Below, piece after piece: positions 24,164-33,258 of a DNA stretch of 44,771 nt. The stretch is from JAATFY01 sp049276515 (GTDB lineage: Bacteria; Pseudomonadota; Alphaproteobacteria; UBA9219): contig JBASWO010000070.1 in NCBI GenBank assembly GCA_049276515.1, positions 1-44,771 of the forward strand, written 5' to 3'. Both the position numbers and the translations under genes were made by a program. A model generated the notes under the pieces. That model searched no databases, was not told where the DNA came from, and worked only from the letters and a program-made list of their open reading frames with translations. Each line of letters begins with the position of its first letter. The stretch's first letter is position 1.

Positions 24164-24868
24164 TTAAGCGAGATCGAACAGCAGGATTTCGCTGTCTTCT
24201 GCTGCTGTGAACTTTACAGTGCCGCCATCTTCCCAATTCACACCATCACCTGCTTTCAGGGTTTGACCATCAAGCATGGCATGACCTTTTGCCATTTGCG
24301 CCCAAGCACCGCGACCTTCACGCAATGTGAATGTCGCTGTATCGCCTTTCTTCAATTTTGCGAGATAAAGGTCAGCATCTTGCTGCATGCTAATGGATCC
24401 ATCTCGTCCATCTTGTGATGCAATCAAACCGAACTTTCCTGTGACAGATTCAACATTGATCGGTTGCTGTGCATAAGAAGGGGAATGGCCGCGCCTGTCC
24501 GGCATGATCCAGATTTGTAAAAGATGAACCTGATTTTTATCAGAGGCATTAAATTCACTATGCGTAATGCCTGTACCGGCACTCATGCGTTGAATTTCGC
24601 CAGGTTTAATAGTGGCGCCATTGCCAAGACTATCTTTATGGGCAAGCTCGCCTTCCATCACATAAGTGATGATTTCCATATCCCTATGGGGATGCATCGG
24701 AAAGCCGCCGCCAGCTGCTACGTAATCCTCATTGATCACGCGCAGATTGCGAAAGCCCATATGAGCAGGATCGTGATAATCCGCGAAGGAAAAGCTGAAA
24801 TAACTATCCAACCAATAGGCGCCGCCGCGGCCTCTTTGATCAGAAGGGCGAAGTGTGAATTGTGTCAT
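24164..24868 (-). CDS. Pirin family protein (YhhW/quercetinase-like)
   Basis: The 234-aa product is a bicupin pirin. The N-terminal cupin carries the metal ligands in GGGFPMHPHRDMEIITYVME (about residues 53-72; two His, a later His and Glu in GTGITHSEFNAS). The start TQFTLRPSDQRGRGGAYWLD matches the family. Bacterial members such as YhhW can oxidise quercetin in vitro; the physiological role is unclear. An ATG at 24868 was preferred over a GTG nine codons upstream because family members begin there. Confidence 0.9.
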   Translation of the reverse strand: MTQFTLRPSDQRGRGGAYWLDSYFSFSFADYHDPAHMGFRNLRVINEDYVAAGGGFPMHPHRDMEIITYVMEGELAHKDSLGNGATIKPGEIQRMSAGTGITHSEFNASDKNQVHLLQIWIMPDRRGHSPSYAQQPINVESVTGKFGLIASQDGRDGSISMQQDADLYLAKLKKGDTATFTLREGRGAWAQMAKGHAMLDGQTLKAGDGVNWEDGGTVKFTAAEDSEILLFDLA

Positions 24869-24943
24869 GCAGGATATATGGCGATCAAAGCGCACAATAA
24901 AAGATGCTGATTATTAGGATTGGGCGTTTACGATTTGGTGAGA

Positions 24944-25264
24944 TTAGTGAATCGTGCTGTCGCCACGGTGCGTGTCAGCCTGGCTATGCTCAAGCTTCGT
25001 TGACACATTCACCAGCTCTTGGCGTAGCCGCAAACCAGCCTGAGCCAAGTTCTGCAATTGCTGGTCATAATTATGTTGCTGCTTTTGCACCTGGGCGATC
25101 GCATCACCAAGACGTTGAGCGGTACGAACCTGTTGGTTAGCAGCTTCAGTTAAGGCTGTGCCCACTGTTTCCCGCAATTTGCGCAGCCATAGAACAGCCA
25201 CCACCACAAAACCTGTGGCAGAAAACGCTGTAACGGCGGCAAATATTAAAATCCAGTCCTGCAT
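24944..25264 (-). CDS. Small one-helix membrane protein with coiled coil
   Basis: The 106-aa product has an N-terminal membrane helix (about residues 5-27, ILIFAAVTAFSATGFVVVAV) and a long Gln-rich coiled-coil segment (RLGDAIAQVQKQQHNYDQQL). Its design resembles small YtxH/DUF948-type membrane proteins, but no family motif was recognised. An aggag site seven bases upstream fixes the start. It lies between the lytic transglycosylase and pirin genes on the same strand. Confidence 0.6.
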   Translation of the reverse strand: MQDWILIFAAVTAFSATGFVVVAVLWLRKLRETVGTALTEAANQQVRTAQRLGDAIAQVQKQQHNYDQQLQNLAQAGLRLRQELVNVSTKLEHSQADTHRGDSTIH

Positions 25265-25314
25265 GGGAGGGCTCCTGATAGGTCACTATCCTAGCAAGAA
25301 TCGTACGTGTTTGG

Positions 25315-27312
25315 CTACCGCTTTAAGTCCTTGATAATCAAGAGAGGCGCCTGTCCACCATTTAAACGTGCACGGTAAATCTGCGTACTTTCTAAAATTC
25401 GCTGCACATAATTCCGCGTCTCAGAAATAGGGATGAGTTCAACCCAATCGACAGGATCGATATTTCCATCGCGCGGATCGCCTAATTCACGCACCCATTG
25501 GCGTGCCCGCGCAGGACCAGCGTTATAGGCTGAGAGGGCCAAAATATAAGAGCCACTAAAAATGGCTAGCTGGTTTTGCGCAAAAGTGGTGCCGAGGCGA
25601 ATATTATAATCTGAATTACCCAAGCTGCTTTCATGGAACTTAATCCCAATTTTTTTGGCAACTTCCTTAGCCGTACGCGGCATTAGCTGCATAAGGCCAT
25701 GAGCTCCAACAGGACTTTTAGCGCTTGGGTTGAACATGCTTTCTTGACGGATCAGCGCGTGAATGAAGGCAGGCTCAGGATTGGATGGTAGTTTTTGATC
25801 GAGGATTGGATAACCACCAACCGACATCACCATATTTTTTTGGTTTGCAGCCTTGGCCGCTTCAATGGCTAAATCGGGGCGATTAATCTGATAGGCAAGC
25901 TCTGTCAGGAGCGCAAACTCAGAACGCTGTTTTGTATCTTCAGATAAGTTCTTAAAGAAAGTGCGGGCACGGTCTTCTTCGCCAATACTATGTAAACGCT
26001 CGACAGCACGCACCATATCGCGACTAAAAAACTTTTGCCGCACAGACGCAGGAATTTGGGGCTCAGGCATCGCCTGAATAGTTGGGTTGGCATAGAGGCG
26101 TGCCGCGGCTAATTGGCCGTAGTAAGTTGTATTGAGTGCAGCAGCAACTTCAAAAGCTTGGTTTGCGCTTTGTTTATCACCCAAGGCCTCGTAACTACGG
26201 GCTAGCCAATAAGCACCGCGCGAGCGGGAAATAGGTGTTGATGAGCTATCATACAGGATCTGAAAATGCCGTCTTGCGCGCTCAGGCTCATTGAGAAAGC
26301 GTAAAGCAAGCCAGCCCGCTAAAAATTCGGCTTGGGTAATTGTCTTATTATCGAGCTGGCCATGATCTGACGAAAGACGGTAAGCCGTATTAAAATCACG
26401 CTGCTCGATGCTGCGGCGGATCATAATATTGCGTTGATCCCACCAAGGCTCAGCCCTGCCTAAAACATCAGGCGCATTCCGCAGAATATCCAGAGCTTCA
26501 TCATTACGGTCATTACGGACATACCAGCGCAAACGTTCATAGAGAAGGCCGGGATCGCTTCTGCCATAGCCTGTAACGCGGTTGAGAAAGGCATCGGGAT
26601 TGCGATTTTGATTGGCAAGTGCCAACCGTGCATCAGCAACAGCTTGGGCAGTATCATCAACATAGGCATACATGCGACGTGCGCCGATGCTGTCATTCTT
26701 CCAGAGAAGACGATCGAGCTTAGCTCTGTGATCATCAGCATTTAAAGAGTTGCCATAACGATTATAAAAGCTTGATAAATCGTCATTGCTAAAATCACTT
26801 TCAACCCAACGCGCACGCGCAAGTCGCTGGATACTTTGTGTATCGCCCAATGCCGCCAAGGCTTCCATATAGCGGTTAAAACCAAATAAGGTTGCAGGTG
26901 GATAAGCTGTAAACCAATTGACCGTTTCTGTTGGCCCCCAGTTCGGCATTTTCTGTTCTGCAATCATCAAAATTCCCTTTTGGCCGGGCCATTCAGGGTT
27001 ATTTTTGAGGAAGGATGCCATTTCAGTAAAAGGCACATCATTACCAGGCTGTGCCATGTAATAGGCTTTGAGGACTTTATTTAAAACCGTATCACGGCCA
27101 CGGAGGGCGAGAAGTATGGCTGGTTCAGAGCGGCTCGAATCTAAACTGTCAAAAGCTCGTTTATAATTCTGGAGTTCAGAAGGAGCTGCTTTTGCTGGTT
27201 TCTGCGCTTTGCCAGGTTTCGTGGCACCCATCAGGAGTGGTGCGCATAAAAGGAGCAGGAGGGCGAGGGCAAGGCGTTTCATGGATTGAGGAGTTAACAG
27301 ATTATTCCCCAT
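25315..27312 (-). CDS. slt: Soluble lytic murein transglycosylase (Slt type)
   Basis: The 665-aa product has a signal peptide (hydrophobic core LALALLLLLCAPLLMG, after an N-region of about 13 residues). A long helical-repeat region (about 40-480) and a C-terminal SLT domain follow. The catalytic Glu is E524 in HALIRQESMFNPSA, followed by GAHGLMQLMPRTA and LSAYNAGPARARQW. It cleaves peptidoglycan glycan strands in the periplasm, forming 1,6-anhydro-MurNAc ends. The ATG at 27312 has aggggtgacgg upstream; the ATG ten codons later has none. It is divergent from smpB. Confidence 0.95.
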   Translation of the reverse strand: MGNNLLTPQSMKRLALALLLLLCAPLLMGATKPGKAQKPAKAAPSELQNYKRAFDSLDSSRSEPAILLALRGRDTVLNKVLKAYYMAQPGNDVPFTEMASFLKNNPEWPGQKGILMIAEQKMPNWGPTETVNWFTAYPPATLFGFNRYMEALAALGDTQSIQRLARARWVESDFSNDDLSSFYNRYGNSLNADDHRAKLDRLLWKNDSIGARRMYAYVDDTAQAVADARLALANQNRNPDAFLNRVTGYGRSDPGLLYERLRWYVRNDRNDEALDILRNAPDVLGRAEPWWDQRNIMIRRSIEQRDFNTAYRLSSDHGQLDNKTITQAEFLAGWLALRFLNEPERARRHFQILYDSSSTPISRSRGAYWLARSYEALGDKQSANQAFEVAAALNTTYYGQLAAARLYANPTIQAMPEPQIPASVRQKFFSRDMVRAVERLHSIGEEDRARTFFKNLSEDTKQRSEFALLTELAYQINRPDLAIEAAKAANQKNMVMSVGGYPILDQKLPSNPEPAFIHALIRQESMFNPSAKSPVGAHGLMQLMPRTAKEVAKKIGIKFHESSLGNSDYNIRLGTTFAQNQLAIFSGSYILALSAYNAGPARARQWVRELGDPRDGNIDPVDWVELIPISETRNYVQRILESTQIYRARLNGGQAPLLIIKDLKR

Positions 27313-27384
27313 CCGTCACCCCTAAGAGCCCTCTCTATGACGAATATGTTGTTGCGCCTGTCCGGGTAGGCTAAATCTCTTTCT

Positions 27385-27870
27385 ATGAGTGATAAAGCAA
27401 CCGAACGAGCTAAGGCCCAACGCTATGTGGCGATGAACCGCAAGGCGCGCCATGACTATTTTATTACGGATACCGTTGAAGCTGGAATTGTATTGGTGGG
27501 CACGGAAGTAAAGTCTTTACGCACTGGCCAAGCGAGTATTCAAGAATCTTTTGCAGGTCCTAAAGATGGCGCGCTCTATCTCCTCAATTGCTATATCCCT
27601 GAATATAAGCAGGCTGGTGAGCATCTTCAGCATGAAACGCGTCGTCCACGGCAACTTCTTTTGCACAAACGCGAAATGAGTAAGCTGATGGGACAAGTCA
27701 AACGTGAGGGTGTAACGCTCGTCCCTTTAGGTGTTTATTTCAATAAACGCGGTATAGCGAAGGTTGAACTCGGCCTCGCCAAGGGCAAGCACAAGGCCGA
27801 TAAACGCGAGACGATTAAGAAACGTGAGTTTGATCGCGAAAAAGCAAGAGCTATGCGTGCGAAAAATTAG
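27385..27870 (+). CDS. smpB: SsrA-binding protein SmpB
   Basis: The 161-aa product binds tmRNA and helps release stalled ribosomes by trans-translation. Conserved parts are RKARHDYFITDTVEAGIVLV, GTEVKSLRTGQASI (about residues 39-52) and the basic tail KKREFDREKARAMRAKN. Many alphaproteobacteria place dapA directly before smpB; here the upstream neighbour is the divergent lytic transglycosylase. Its end overlaps the convergent orphan at 27851 by 20 bases. Confidence 0.97.
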   Translation: MSDKATERAKAQRYVAMNRKARHDYFITDTVEAGIVLVGTEVKSLRTGQASIQESFAGPKDGALYLLNCYIPEYKQAGEHLQHETRRPRQLLLHKREMSKLMGQVKREGVTLVPLGVYFNKRGIAKVELGLAKGKHKADKRETIKKREFDREKARAMRAKN

Positions 27871-28468
27871 CGTGCAATCGATCAAGCACTTTTTGTAAGC
27901 TTTCGATTGCACGAGGTGTAGTGAGGCCCATCTGATATTTAGCTATTTCTAAAATACTATCATCTTTCGGCACGAGAGCGTGAGGATGTGCATTGAGGAT
28001 TTCTGTAGCAGTTGCAACGAGCTGGGTTTCTAGCCTTTCCGCATTCGTTACATCTTCTAACTTATAGAGGAGTCGTCCTGCTGTTAAAGATATACCTGTT
28101 TCCGCAAAAGCGCGAACGATAGCTCCGGCTGGGTAGGCAGCTTCAATATAAGGACCAAATTCGGAAGGATTGAGAGGTGAGTTCCATTCTTCTTTAGCGC
28201 CTGTATATCCAGCAAGTTCAATAATTTTTGCATGCGTAGCGTGTTCGTAAAGCTCTTGCGATAAAGCTTGAGTTCTTGAGCGTTCATCTTGCTCTTGGAG
28301 CGTTAATGGTGTTTTGCGGTCTAGCTCAAGAATACGCATAGATGCTTTCATCATATGAGATGCGTACACATCATAAATAAATTTAGCGGCGATTGAGACG
28401 TCAACCCAAGTACTCGGTGCCATTTCAACCACTTCACTTATTACAGAAACTTGCGAAATATTGCTCAT
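27851..28468 (-). CDS. Hypothetical protein (205 aa)
   Basis: This is a soluble, mostly helical, acidic protein that I do not recognise. It begins with a segment that could be a helix (SVISEVVEMAPSTWVDVSIA) and contains RILELDRKTPLTLQEQDERS near residues 45-64. No ribosome binding site is obvious. A 10-base inverted repeat lies within its last codons. It is a single gene between smpB and yejF. Its helical make-up loosely recalls the 33259-34555 trio, but I found no shared motif. Confidence 0.55.
   Translation of the reverse strand: MSNISQVSVISEVVEMAPSTWVDVSIAAKFIYDVYASHMMKASMRILELDRKTPLTLQEQDERSRTQALSQELYEHATHAKIIELAGYTGAKEEWNSPLNPSEFGPYIEAAYPAGAIVRAFAETGISLTAGRLLYKLEDVTNAERLETQLVATATEILNAHPHALVPKDDSILEIAKYQMGLTTPRAIESLQKVLDRLHANFSHA
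27871..27913. repeat. Inverted repeat after the smpB stop
   Basis: The sequence cgtgcaatcg (27871-27880) is repeated in inverse orientation as cgattgcacg (27904-27913), and aagc/gctt adds pairs inside. The smpB stop is at 27868-27870, so the hairpin lies directly after smpB. It is within coding sequence of the minus-strand orphan. There is no T run after it on either strand, so it is not a clear intrinsic terminator. It may still stabilise the 3' end of smpB mRNA. Confidence 0.5.
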
Positions 28469-28603
28469 GTTCGATCAGTAGAAAATTATATGAATATCCC
28501 CACAAAATAGCATATTTCGGGCATGAAAAATACTTTCGCAGATTGACGGGTCAATCTTTAAGTCTCTGATATTGAAGTGATTAAGCAGTGGAAAAAGCTA
28601 TTT

Positions 28604-30214
28604 TTACGCTCGATGCCGGGTTTCAAGGTTAAGGGCAGCAGCTAGAAGTGTTTTTGTATATTCTTCTTTGGGTTGCGCAAAAAGTGCGGCTGCAGGCCCT
28701 TGCTCAACAGCTTTTCCATCTTTCATGACAACCACATAATGTGAGAGCGCTTTGATGACGCGTAAATCATGACTGATAAACATAAATGCAAGATCATGTT
28801 TACGCTGAAGATCCCGTAAAAGATCAACAATCTGCGCTTGCACGGACATATCCAAAGCAGATGTTGGCTCATCAAGCACAATAAATTTAGGTTTTAGAAT
28901 AATGGCACGCGCAATCGCGATACGTTGACGCTGGCCACCAGAGAACTCATGCGGGTAACGATTGCGCAAGGCTGGATCAAGTCCAACTTCTTGTAAAGCA
29001 TCGCTGATGCGTTGATCGCGATCTGTCTTTGACATGCCAGGCTGATGAATATCGAGACCTTCTGCAATAATATCACCGATCGACATACGGGGGCTAAGGC
29101 TGCCGTAGGGATCTTGAAAGACCACCTGCATCTCACGGCGCATAGGGCGTAAATCACCACGGGATAGGTTCTGTAATTCTTTTCCCATAAAAACAATTGT
29201 GCCCGTGGACGCAAGTAGACGTAAAAGGCCAAGGCCCAATGTAGTTTTGCCTGATCCAGATTCACCCACCACACCAATCGTCTGACCTGCCTTCACGCTG
29301 AGGGAGACGCCATCGACAGCGCGAATAAAATCAACCGTTTTGCGTAAAATGCCCTTCTTAATAGGAAAATGAACTTTGATATCATCGCCACGCATAATTT
29401 CTGGCGCATCGGCTTTGATTGTGAGGGCATCACCTTTGGGCTCGGCTGCTAATAAGAGTTTTGTATAAGCATGTTGAGGGCTTGCGAATAATTGGGTGAC
29501 AGAAGCCTGCTCAACAATCGCACCTTTTTGCATAACAGAAACTTTATCAGCAACTTTGCGGACAATGCTGAGATCGTGCGTAATCAGAAGAAGCGCCATA
29601 CCAAGACGTTTGGATAAATCTTTCAAGAGCGCCAGGATTTGCGCTTGGATAGTAACATCAAGGGCTGTTGTAGGCTCATCCGCAATTAAAATGGCAGGAT
29701 CATTGGCAAGCGCCATCGCAATCATCACACGCTGACGCTGGCCACCTGATAATTCATGTGGGTAAGCATTGAGGCGTTCTTCCGCGCGCGGGAGGGCAAC
29801 AAGCTTGAGGAGTTCAAGTGTGCGTGCCCGTGCCTGATCGGAATTCATTTTTTTATGAATGAACAAAACTTCACTGATCTGTTTCTCAATCGTGTGCAAA
29901 GGATTGAGTGAGGTCATAGGTTCTTGGAAAATCATCGCTATGCGATTGCCACGAATGCTACGCAAAATATTCTCAGATGATCCAACCAGTTCTTGGCCTT
30001 CAAACTGAATGCTACCGCTGGGGTGCCAGGCATTGGGATAAGGTAAAAGCTGCAAAATCGATAAAGCTGTCACGGATTTGCCGGAACCAGACTCGCCAAC
30101 TAGGGCCATAGTCTCGCCACGCTCAAGTGTGAAAGAGATCTGCTTCACAGCCTCAAAAGCCGAAGATCCATGGCCAAATGTTACACTGAGATTATCGACT
30201 TTGAGCAGGGTCAT
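28604..30214 (-). CDS. yejF: Peptide ABC transporter ATP-binding protein, YejF-like
   Basis: The 536-aa protein has two ABC ATPase domains in tandem, each with its own motifs. The first has Walker A VGESGSGKS near residue 37 and signature LSGGQRQRV near 154. The second has VGESGSGKTTLGLG near residue 314 and signature FSGGQRQRI near 422. This fused layout is typical of YejF, the ATPase of the YejABEF oligopeptide importer (microcin C uptake in E. coli). Its start overlaps the yejE stop by four bases. Unlike E. coli, no substrate-binding protein gene is adjacent. Confidence 0.9.
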   Translation of the reverse strand: MTLLKVDNLSVTFGHGSSAFEAVKQISFTLERGETMALVGESGSGKSVTALSILQLLPYPNAWHPSGSIQFEGQELVGSSENILRSIRGNRIAMIFQEPMTSLNPLHTIEKQISEVLFIHKKMNSDQARARTLELLKLVALPRAEERLNAYPHELSGGQRQRVMIAMALANDPAILIADEPTTALDVTIQAQILALLKDLSKRLGMALLLITHDLSIVRKVADKVSVMQKGAIVEQASVTQLFASPQHAYTKLLLAAEPKGDALTIKADAPEIMRGDDIKVHFPIKKGILRKTVDFIRAVDGVSLSVKAGQTIGVVGESGSGKTTLGLGLLRLLASTGTIVFMGKELQNLSRGDLRPMRREMQVVFQDPYGSLSPRMSIGDIIAEGLDIHQPGMSKTDRDQRISDALQEVGLDPALRNRYPHEFSGGQRQRIAIARAIILKPKFIVLDEPTSALDMSVQAQIVDLLRDLQRKHDLAFMFISHDLRVIKALSHYVVVMKDGKAVEQGPAAALFAQPKEEYTKTLLAAALNLETRHRA

Positions 30215-31260
30215 GACTTACCCCCATGCATCTTGCGGGGATCATAAGCATCGCGCACAGCCTCACCGATAAAAATCAGTAAAGTCAGCATGAATGCCAG
30301 AACACAGAAGGCGCTAATGCCAAGCCAAGGGGCCTGAAGATTGTTTTTACCCTGATTGAGAAGTTCACCCAGTGAAGGTGAGCCAGGTGGCAAACCGAAG
30401 CCAAGAAAATCAAGAGCTGTAAGCGTCGTAATTGATTGATTGAGGATAAAAGGCATAAAAGTCAGTGTCGCCACCATAGCGTTTGGCAAGACATGCTTAA
30501 ACATGATGTTGATATCGCCACCACCTAAAGCTTTGGCTGCGCGTACATAATCAAAATTGCGCGCACGTAAAAATTCAGCGCGTACGACATGGACAAGCGA
30601 CATCCATGAAAACAACAACATGAGAATGAGAAGCCACCAAAAATTGGGCTGCACGAGACTGGCCATAATGATGAGGAGGTAAAGCACGGGCATACCGCCC
30701 CAAATTTCAATGAAGCGTTGCATCAGAAGATCAGTAAGGCCACCAAAATAACCCTGCACCGCACCAGCTGCGATGCCGATGATGGATGAAAAGAGAGTGA
30801 GGGTTAGGCCAAATAAAACGGAAATACGAAATCCGTAGATGACGCGTGCTAAGACATCACGGCCCTGATCATCTGTGCCCAGCCAATTTTCACGATCAGG
30901 AGGTGATGGCGCGGGCTGGCTCAAATTATAATTGATCGTGTTGTAAGAATAGGGAATAGCTGGCCAAATCATCCAGCCTTTTTCAGATATCAGTTTTTTG
31001 ACATAAGGATCGCGGTAACGCGTCTCTGTTTCAAACTCACCACCAAAGGCCGTTTCTGGATAGCTCACAAATGTTGGATAATAATAACGTCCATCAAATT
31101 TTATGAGCAGGGGATTATCATTCGCGACAAATTCTGCAAACAAAGTAACCGTGAAAAGAATGAGAAAAATCCACAATGCCCAAAAGCCCCGCTTATTAGC
31201 ACGGAAATTGGCCCAGCGGCGCTGGTTGAGCGGCGTCCAGTTGCGTGGTGATAGGCTCAT
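30211..31260 (-). CDS. yejE: Peptide ABC transporter permease, YejE-like
   Basis: The 349-aa permease begins with a basic segment (WTPLNQRRWANFRANKRGFW). A first membrane helix, a large periplasmic loop of about 90 residues rich in Tyr and Pro, then five further helices with the BPD_transp_1 fold follow. The EAA-type loop that docks on the ATPase reads YVRAAKALGGGDINIMFKHV near residue 234. The loop size is the YejE subtype feature. Start and stop overlap yejB and yejF by four bases, so yejBEF is one operon. Confidence 0.9.
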   Translation of the reverse strand: MSLSPRNWTPLNQRRWANFRANKRGFWALWIFLILFTVTLFAEFVANDNPLLIKFDGRYYYPTFVSYPETAFGGEFETETRYRDPYVKKLISEKGWMIWPAIPYSYNTINYNLSQPAPSPPDRENWLGTDDQGRDVLARVIYGFRISVLFGLTLTLFSSIIGIAAGAVQGYFGGLTDLLMQRFIEIWGGMPVLYLLIIMASLVQPNFWWLLILMLLFSWMSLVHVVRAEFLRARNFDYVRAAKALGGGDINIMFKHVLPNAMVATLTFMPFILNQSITTLTALDFLGFGLPPGSPSLGELLNQGKNNLQAPWLGISAFCVLAFMLTLLIFIGEAVRDAYDPRKMHGGKS

Positions 31261-32369
31261 GTACCGCGTGCCTCAAAATCAATACGCGGATCCGTTGCAA
31301 CATAGGCTAAATCACCGACTAAATTCATAATGAGGCCGAGCAGTGTAAAGAAATAAAGCGTGCCAAACATAACCGGATAATCACGGTTGATCGCAGATTC
31401 AAAACCCAAGAGGCCCATACCATCAAGCGAGAAAATCACTTCAATGAGAAGCGAGCCCGTAAAAAGAATGGAAATAAAGGCGCCTGGAAAACCGGCAATG
31501 ACAATGAGCATAGCGTTCCGAAACACATGGCCATAAAGCACGCGGTTTTCTTTGAGACCCTTGGCTCTCGCCGTCAGCACATATTGTTTATTGATCTCAT
31601 CTAAAAAGGAATTTTTAGTGAGCATGGTAAGGCTGGCAAAGCCACCGATGACCATAGCTGTTACAGGAAGGGTAATGTGCCAGAAATAATCCAAAATGCG
31701 ATGTGGCCAATCCATATCGCTCCAATTATCGGATATCAAACCGCGTAAAGGGAACCATTCGAAATAACGACCGCCCGAAAAAACAACAATTAAGAGAACG
31801 GCAAAGAGAAAACTGGGGATCGCATAGCCAGCAATAATAACGGCGCTACTCCAGATATCGAAATGTGTTCCATCTTTAACAGCTTTGCGAATGCCGAGCG
31901 GAATAGAAATGAGATAGACGATCAAAGTTGTCCAAAGCCCTAAAGAAATCGAGACAGGCATTTTGCTGACAACAAGATGAAAAACACTTTCATCACGAAA
32001 ATAGGATTTGCCAAAATCAAAGCGCGCGTAATTCCAAAGCATCAACCCAAAACGTTCATGAAGGGGTTTATCAAAACCAAACTGAACTTCGAGTTCTTTG
32101 ATCAGCTCCGGATCTACACCTTGCGCACCTGGGTAACTTGAATTGGCACTTTGCTCGCTTTTCATTTGCTGACCACCAGGCATGGCAGTATCGCCTGTTG
32201 CGGACCCCCCAAAACGTGCCGTGGCTGCTACGTCTGTACCTTGAAGTTTGGCGACAATTTGCTCAATGGGGCCACCTGGCGCTGCCTGAACAATTAGAAA
32301 ATTCAGCACCATGATCCCGAAAAGGGTGGGAATAATGAAAAGGAGGCGGCGGAGGATATAGGCAAGCAT
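31257..32369 (-). CDS. yejB: Peptide ABC transporter permease, YejB-like
   Basis: The 371-aa permease has the usual N-terminus MLAYILRRLLFIIPTLFGIM with NFLIVQAAPGGPIEQ. A long, low-complexity linker (Gly/Ser/Gln-rich, about residues 55-95) is typical of YejB. Five further helices and the ATPase-docking loop near residue 265 (YVLTARAKGLKENRVLYGHV) follow. It starts at the ATG at 32369, not a TTG 36 bases upstream, by comparison with the family. It is the promoter-proximal gene of yejBEF. Confidence 0.9.
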   Translation of the reverse strand: MLAYILRRLLFIIPTLFGIMVLNFLIVQAAPGGPIEQIVAKLQGTDVAATARFGGSATGDTAMPGGQQMKSEQSANSSYPGAQGVDPELIKELEVQFGFDKPLHERFGLMLWNYARFDFGKSYFRDESVFHLVVSKMPVSISLGLWTTLIVYLISIPLGIRKAVKDGTHFDIWSSAVIIAGYAIPSFLFAVLLIVVFSGGRYFEWFPLRGLISDNWSDMDWPHRILDYFWHITLPVTAMVIGGFASLTMLTKNSFLDEINKQYVLTARAKGLKENRVLYGHVFRNAMLIVIAGFPGAFISILFTGSLLIEVIFSLDGMGLLGFESAINRDYPVMFGTLYFFTLLGLIMNLVGDLAYVATDPRIDFEARGT

Positions 32370-32437
32370 GGGATGGACATTAAAGATGGCAGGTGATTTG
32401 TTCAACAGGTGCCTTATAATGGGGAAGGAGGCTTTTT

Positions 32438-32629
32438 ATGACTGATCCATCGACCCGTCGCGCTGATCCAAGGCTTTTGGAGATTCTTGTTTGTCCGCTG
32501 ACCAAGACAACTTTGCGGTATGACGCGGTCAAGCAAGAGTTGATCAGTGATAAGGCTAAACTCGCTTTTCCTATTCGTGAAGGCATCCCTATCATGCTCA
32601 TTGATGAAGCGCGAAAGCTGGACGATTAA
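32438..32629 (+). CDS. Trm112-like small protein (UPF0434 family)
   Basis: The 63-aa product matches the Trm112/YcaR family. The pattern RLLEILVCPLTKTTLRYD, then ELISDKAKLAFPIREGIPIM and a short acidic tail is intact. Bacterial members often keep only part of the zinc site, and here a single Cys is seen. Trm112-type proteins activate methyltransferases in eukaryotes and archaea; in bacteria the role is less clear. The stop overlaps the tadA start by one base. Confidence 0.85.
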   Translation: MTDPSTRRADPRLLEILVCPLTKTTLRYDAVKQELISDKAKLAFPIREGIPIMLIDEARKLDD

Positions 32630-33072
32630 TGCCCTCTTTTATGGAATTGGCTTTTCTCGAAGCTGAAGCTGCCGCGCAGCGTGGTGAAGTACCCATAGGG
32701 GCTGTGATTGTGACAGCCGATGGCACAATCTTATCAAAAGCAGGCAATCGTACCGAAGAAGATAAAGATCCAACAGCCCACGCCGAAATTTTAGTTATTC
32801 GGGAAGCGGCGAAGACAAAAAATTCTCCGCGCCTTACGGATTGTGATCTCTATGTGACGCTTGAGCCTTGCGCTCTATGTGCTGCTGCCATTAGTTTTGC
32901 GCGCCTGCGTCGCGTTTATTTTGCTGCCTATGATCCTAAGGGTGGTGCCATCGATCATGGTCCACGATTTTTTAATCAGCCCACATGTCATCATAAACCA
33001 GAGATTATAGGTGGTATTGATGAGCAGAAAGCCGGGGATTTACTCAAGAATTTTTTCTTAGATAAGCGTTAA
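32629..33072 (+). CDS. tadA: tRNA adenosine(34) deaminase TadA
   Basis: The 147-aa zinc deaminase converts adenosine to inosine at the wobble position of tRNA-Arg(ACG). The catalytic motif is HAEI (H51, E53) and the zinc cysteines are in LEPCALCAAAI (C81, C84). The usual PCxMC reads PCALC. It starts within the stop codon of the Trm112-like gene (taatg), so translation is coupled. Confidence 0.93.
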   Translation: MPSFMELAFLEAEAAAQRGEVPIGAVIVTADGTILSKAGNRTEEDKDPTAHAEILVIREAAKTKNSPRLTDCDLYVTLEPCALCAAAISFARLRRVYFAAYDPKGGAIDHGPRFFNQPTCHHKPEIIGGIDEQKAGDLLKNFFLDKR

Positions 33073-33073
33073 A

Positions 33074-33110
33074 GCTGCTTTCTATGGTTAACAGCAGAGC
33101 GCGCTTTTTT
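33074..33110 (+). terminator. Weak terminator candidate after tadA
   Basis: A short inverted repeat, ctgct (33075-33079) and agcag (33093-33097), with a 13-base loop, is followed by gagcgcgc and a T run (33105-33110). The stem is only five pairs plus some GC context, so this is a weak call. It lies just after the tadA stop and before a new plus-strand unit. Confidence 0.35.
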
Positions 33111-33258
33111 GTTTAGAATATTTGACGAGTCTTACTTTTTAGTTCTAGCCTAGAGATCCTTATTAAGGACTCTTACACAGTAAAGAAGTGTAGGTTCGTA
33201 AAAAGAATTGTGCAGATAAAATTTTTTAATAAATAACCATAAAGATATGGAAGTTATT

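Noticed and set aside
24029..24418. 129-aa plus-strand frame opposite the pirin gene
   Set aside because: Most of it is antisense to the well-supported pirin, it has no ribosome binding site, and its composition (many Cys and Phe) is that of a shadow frame.
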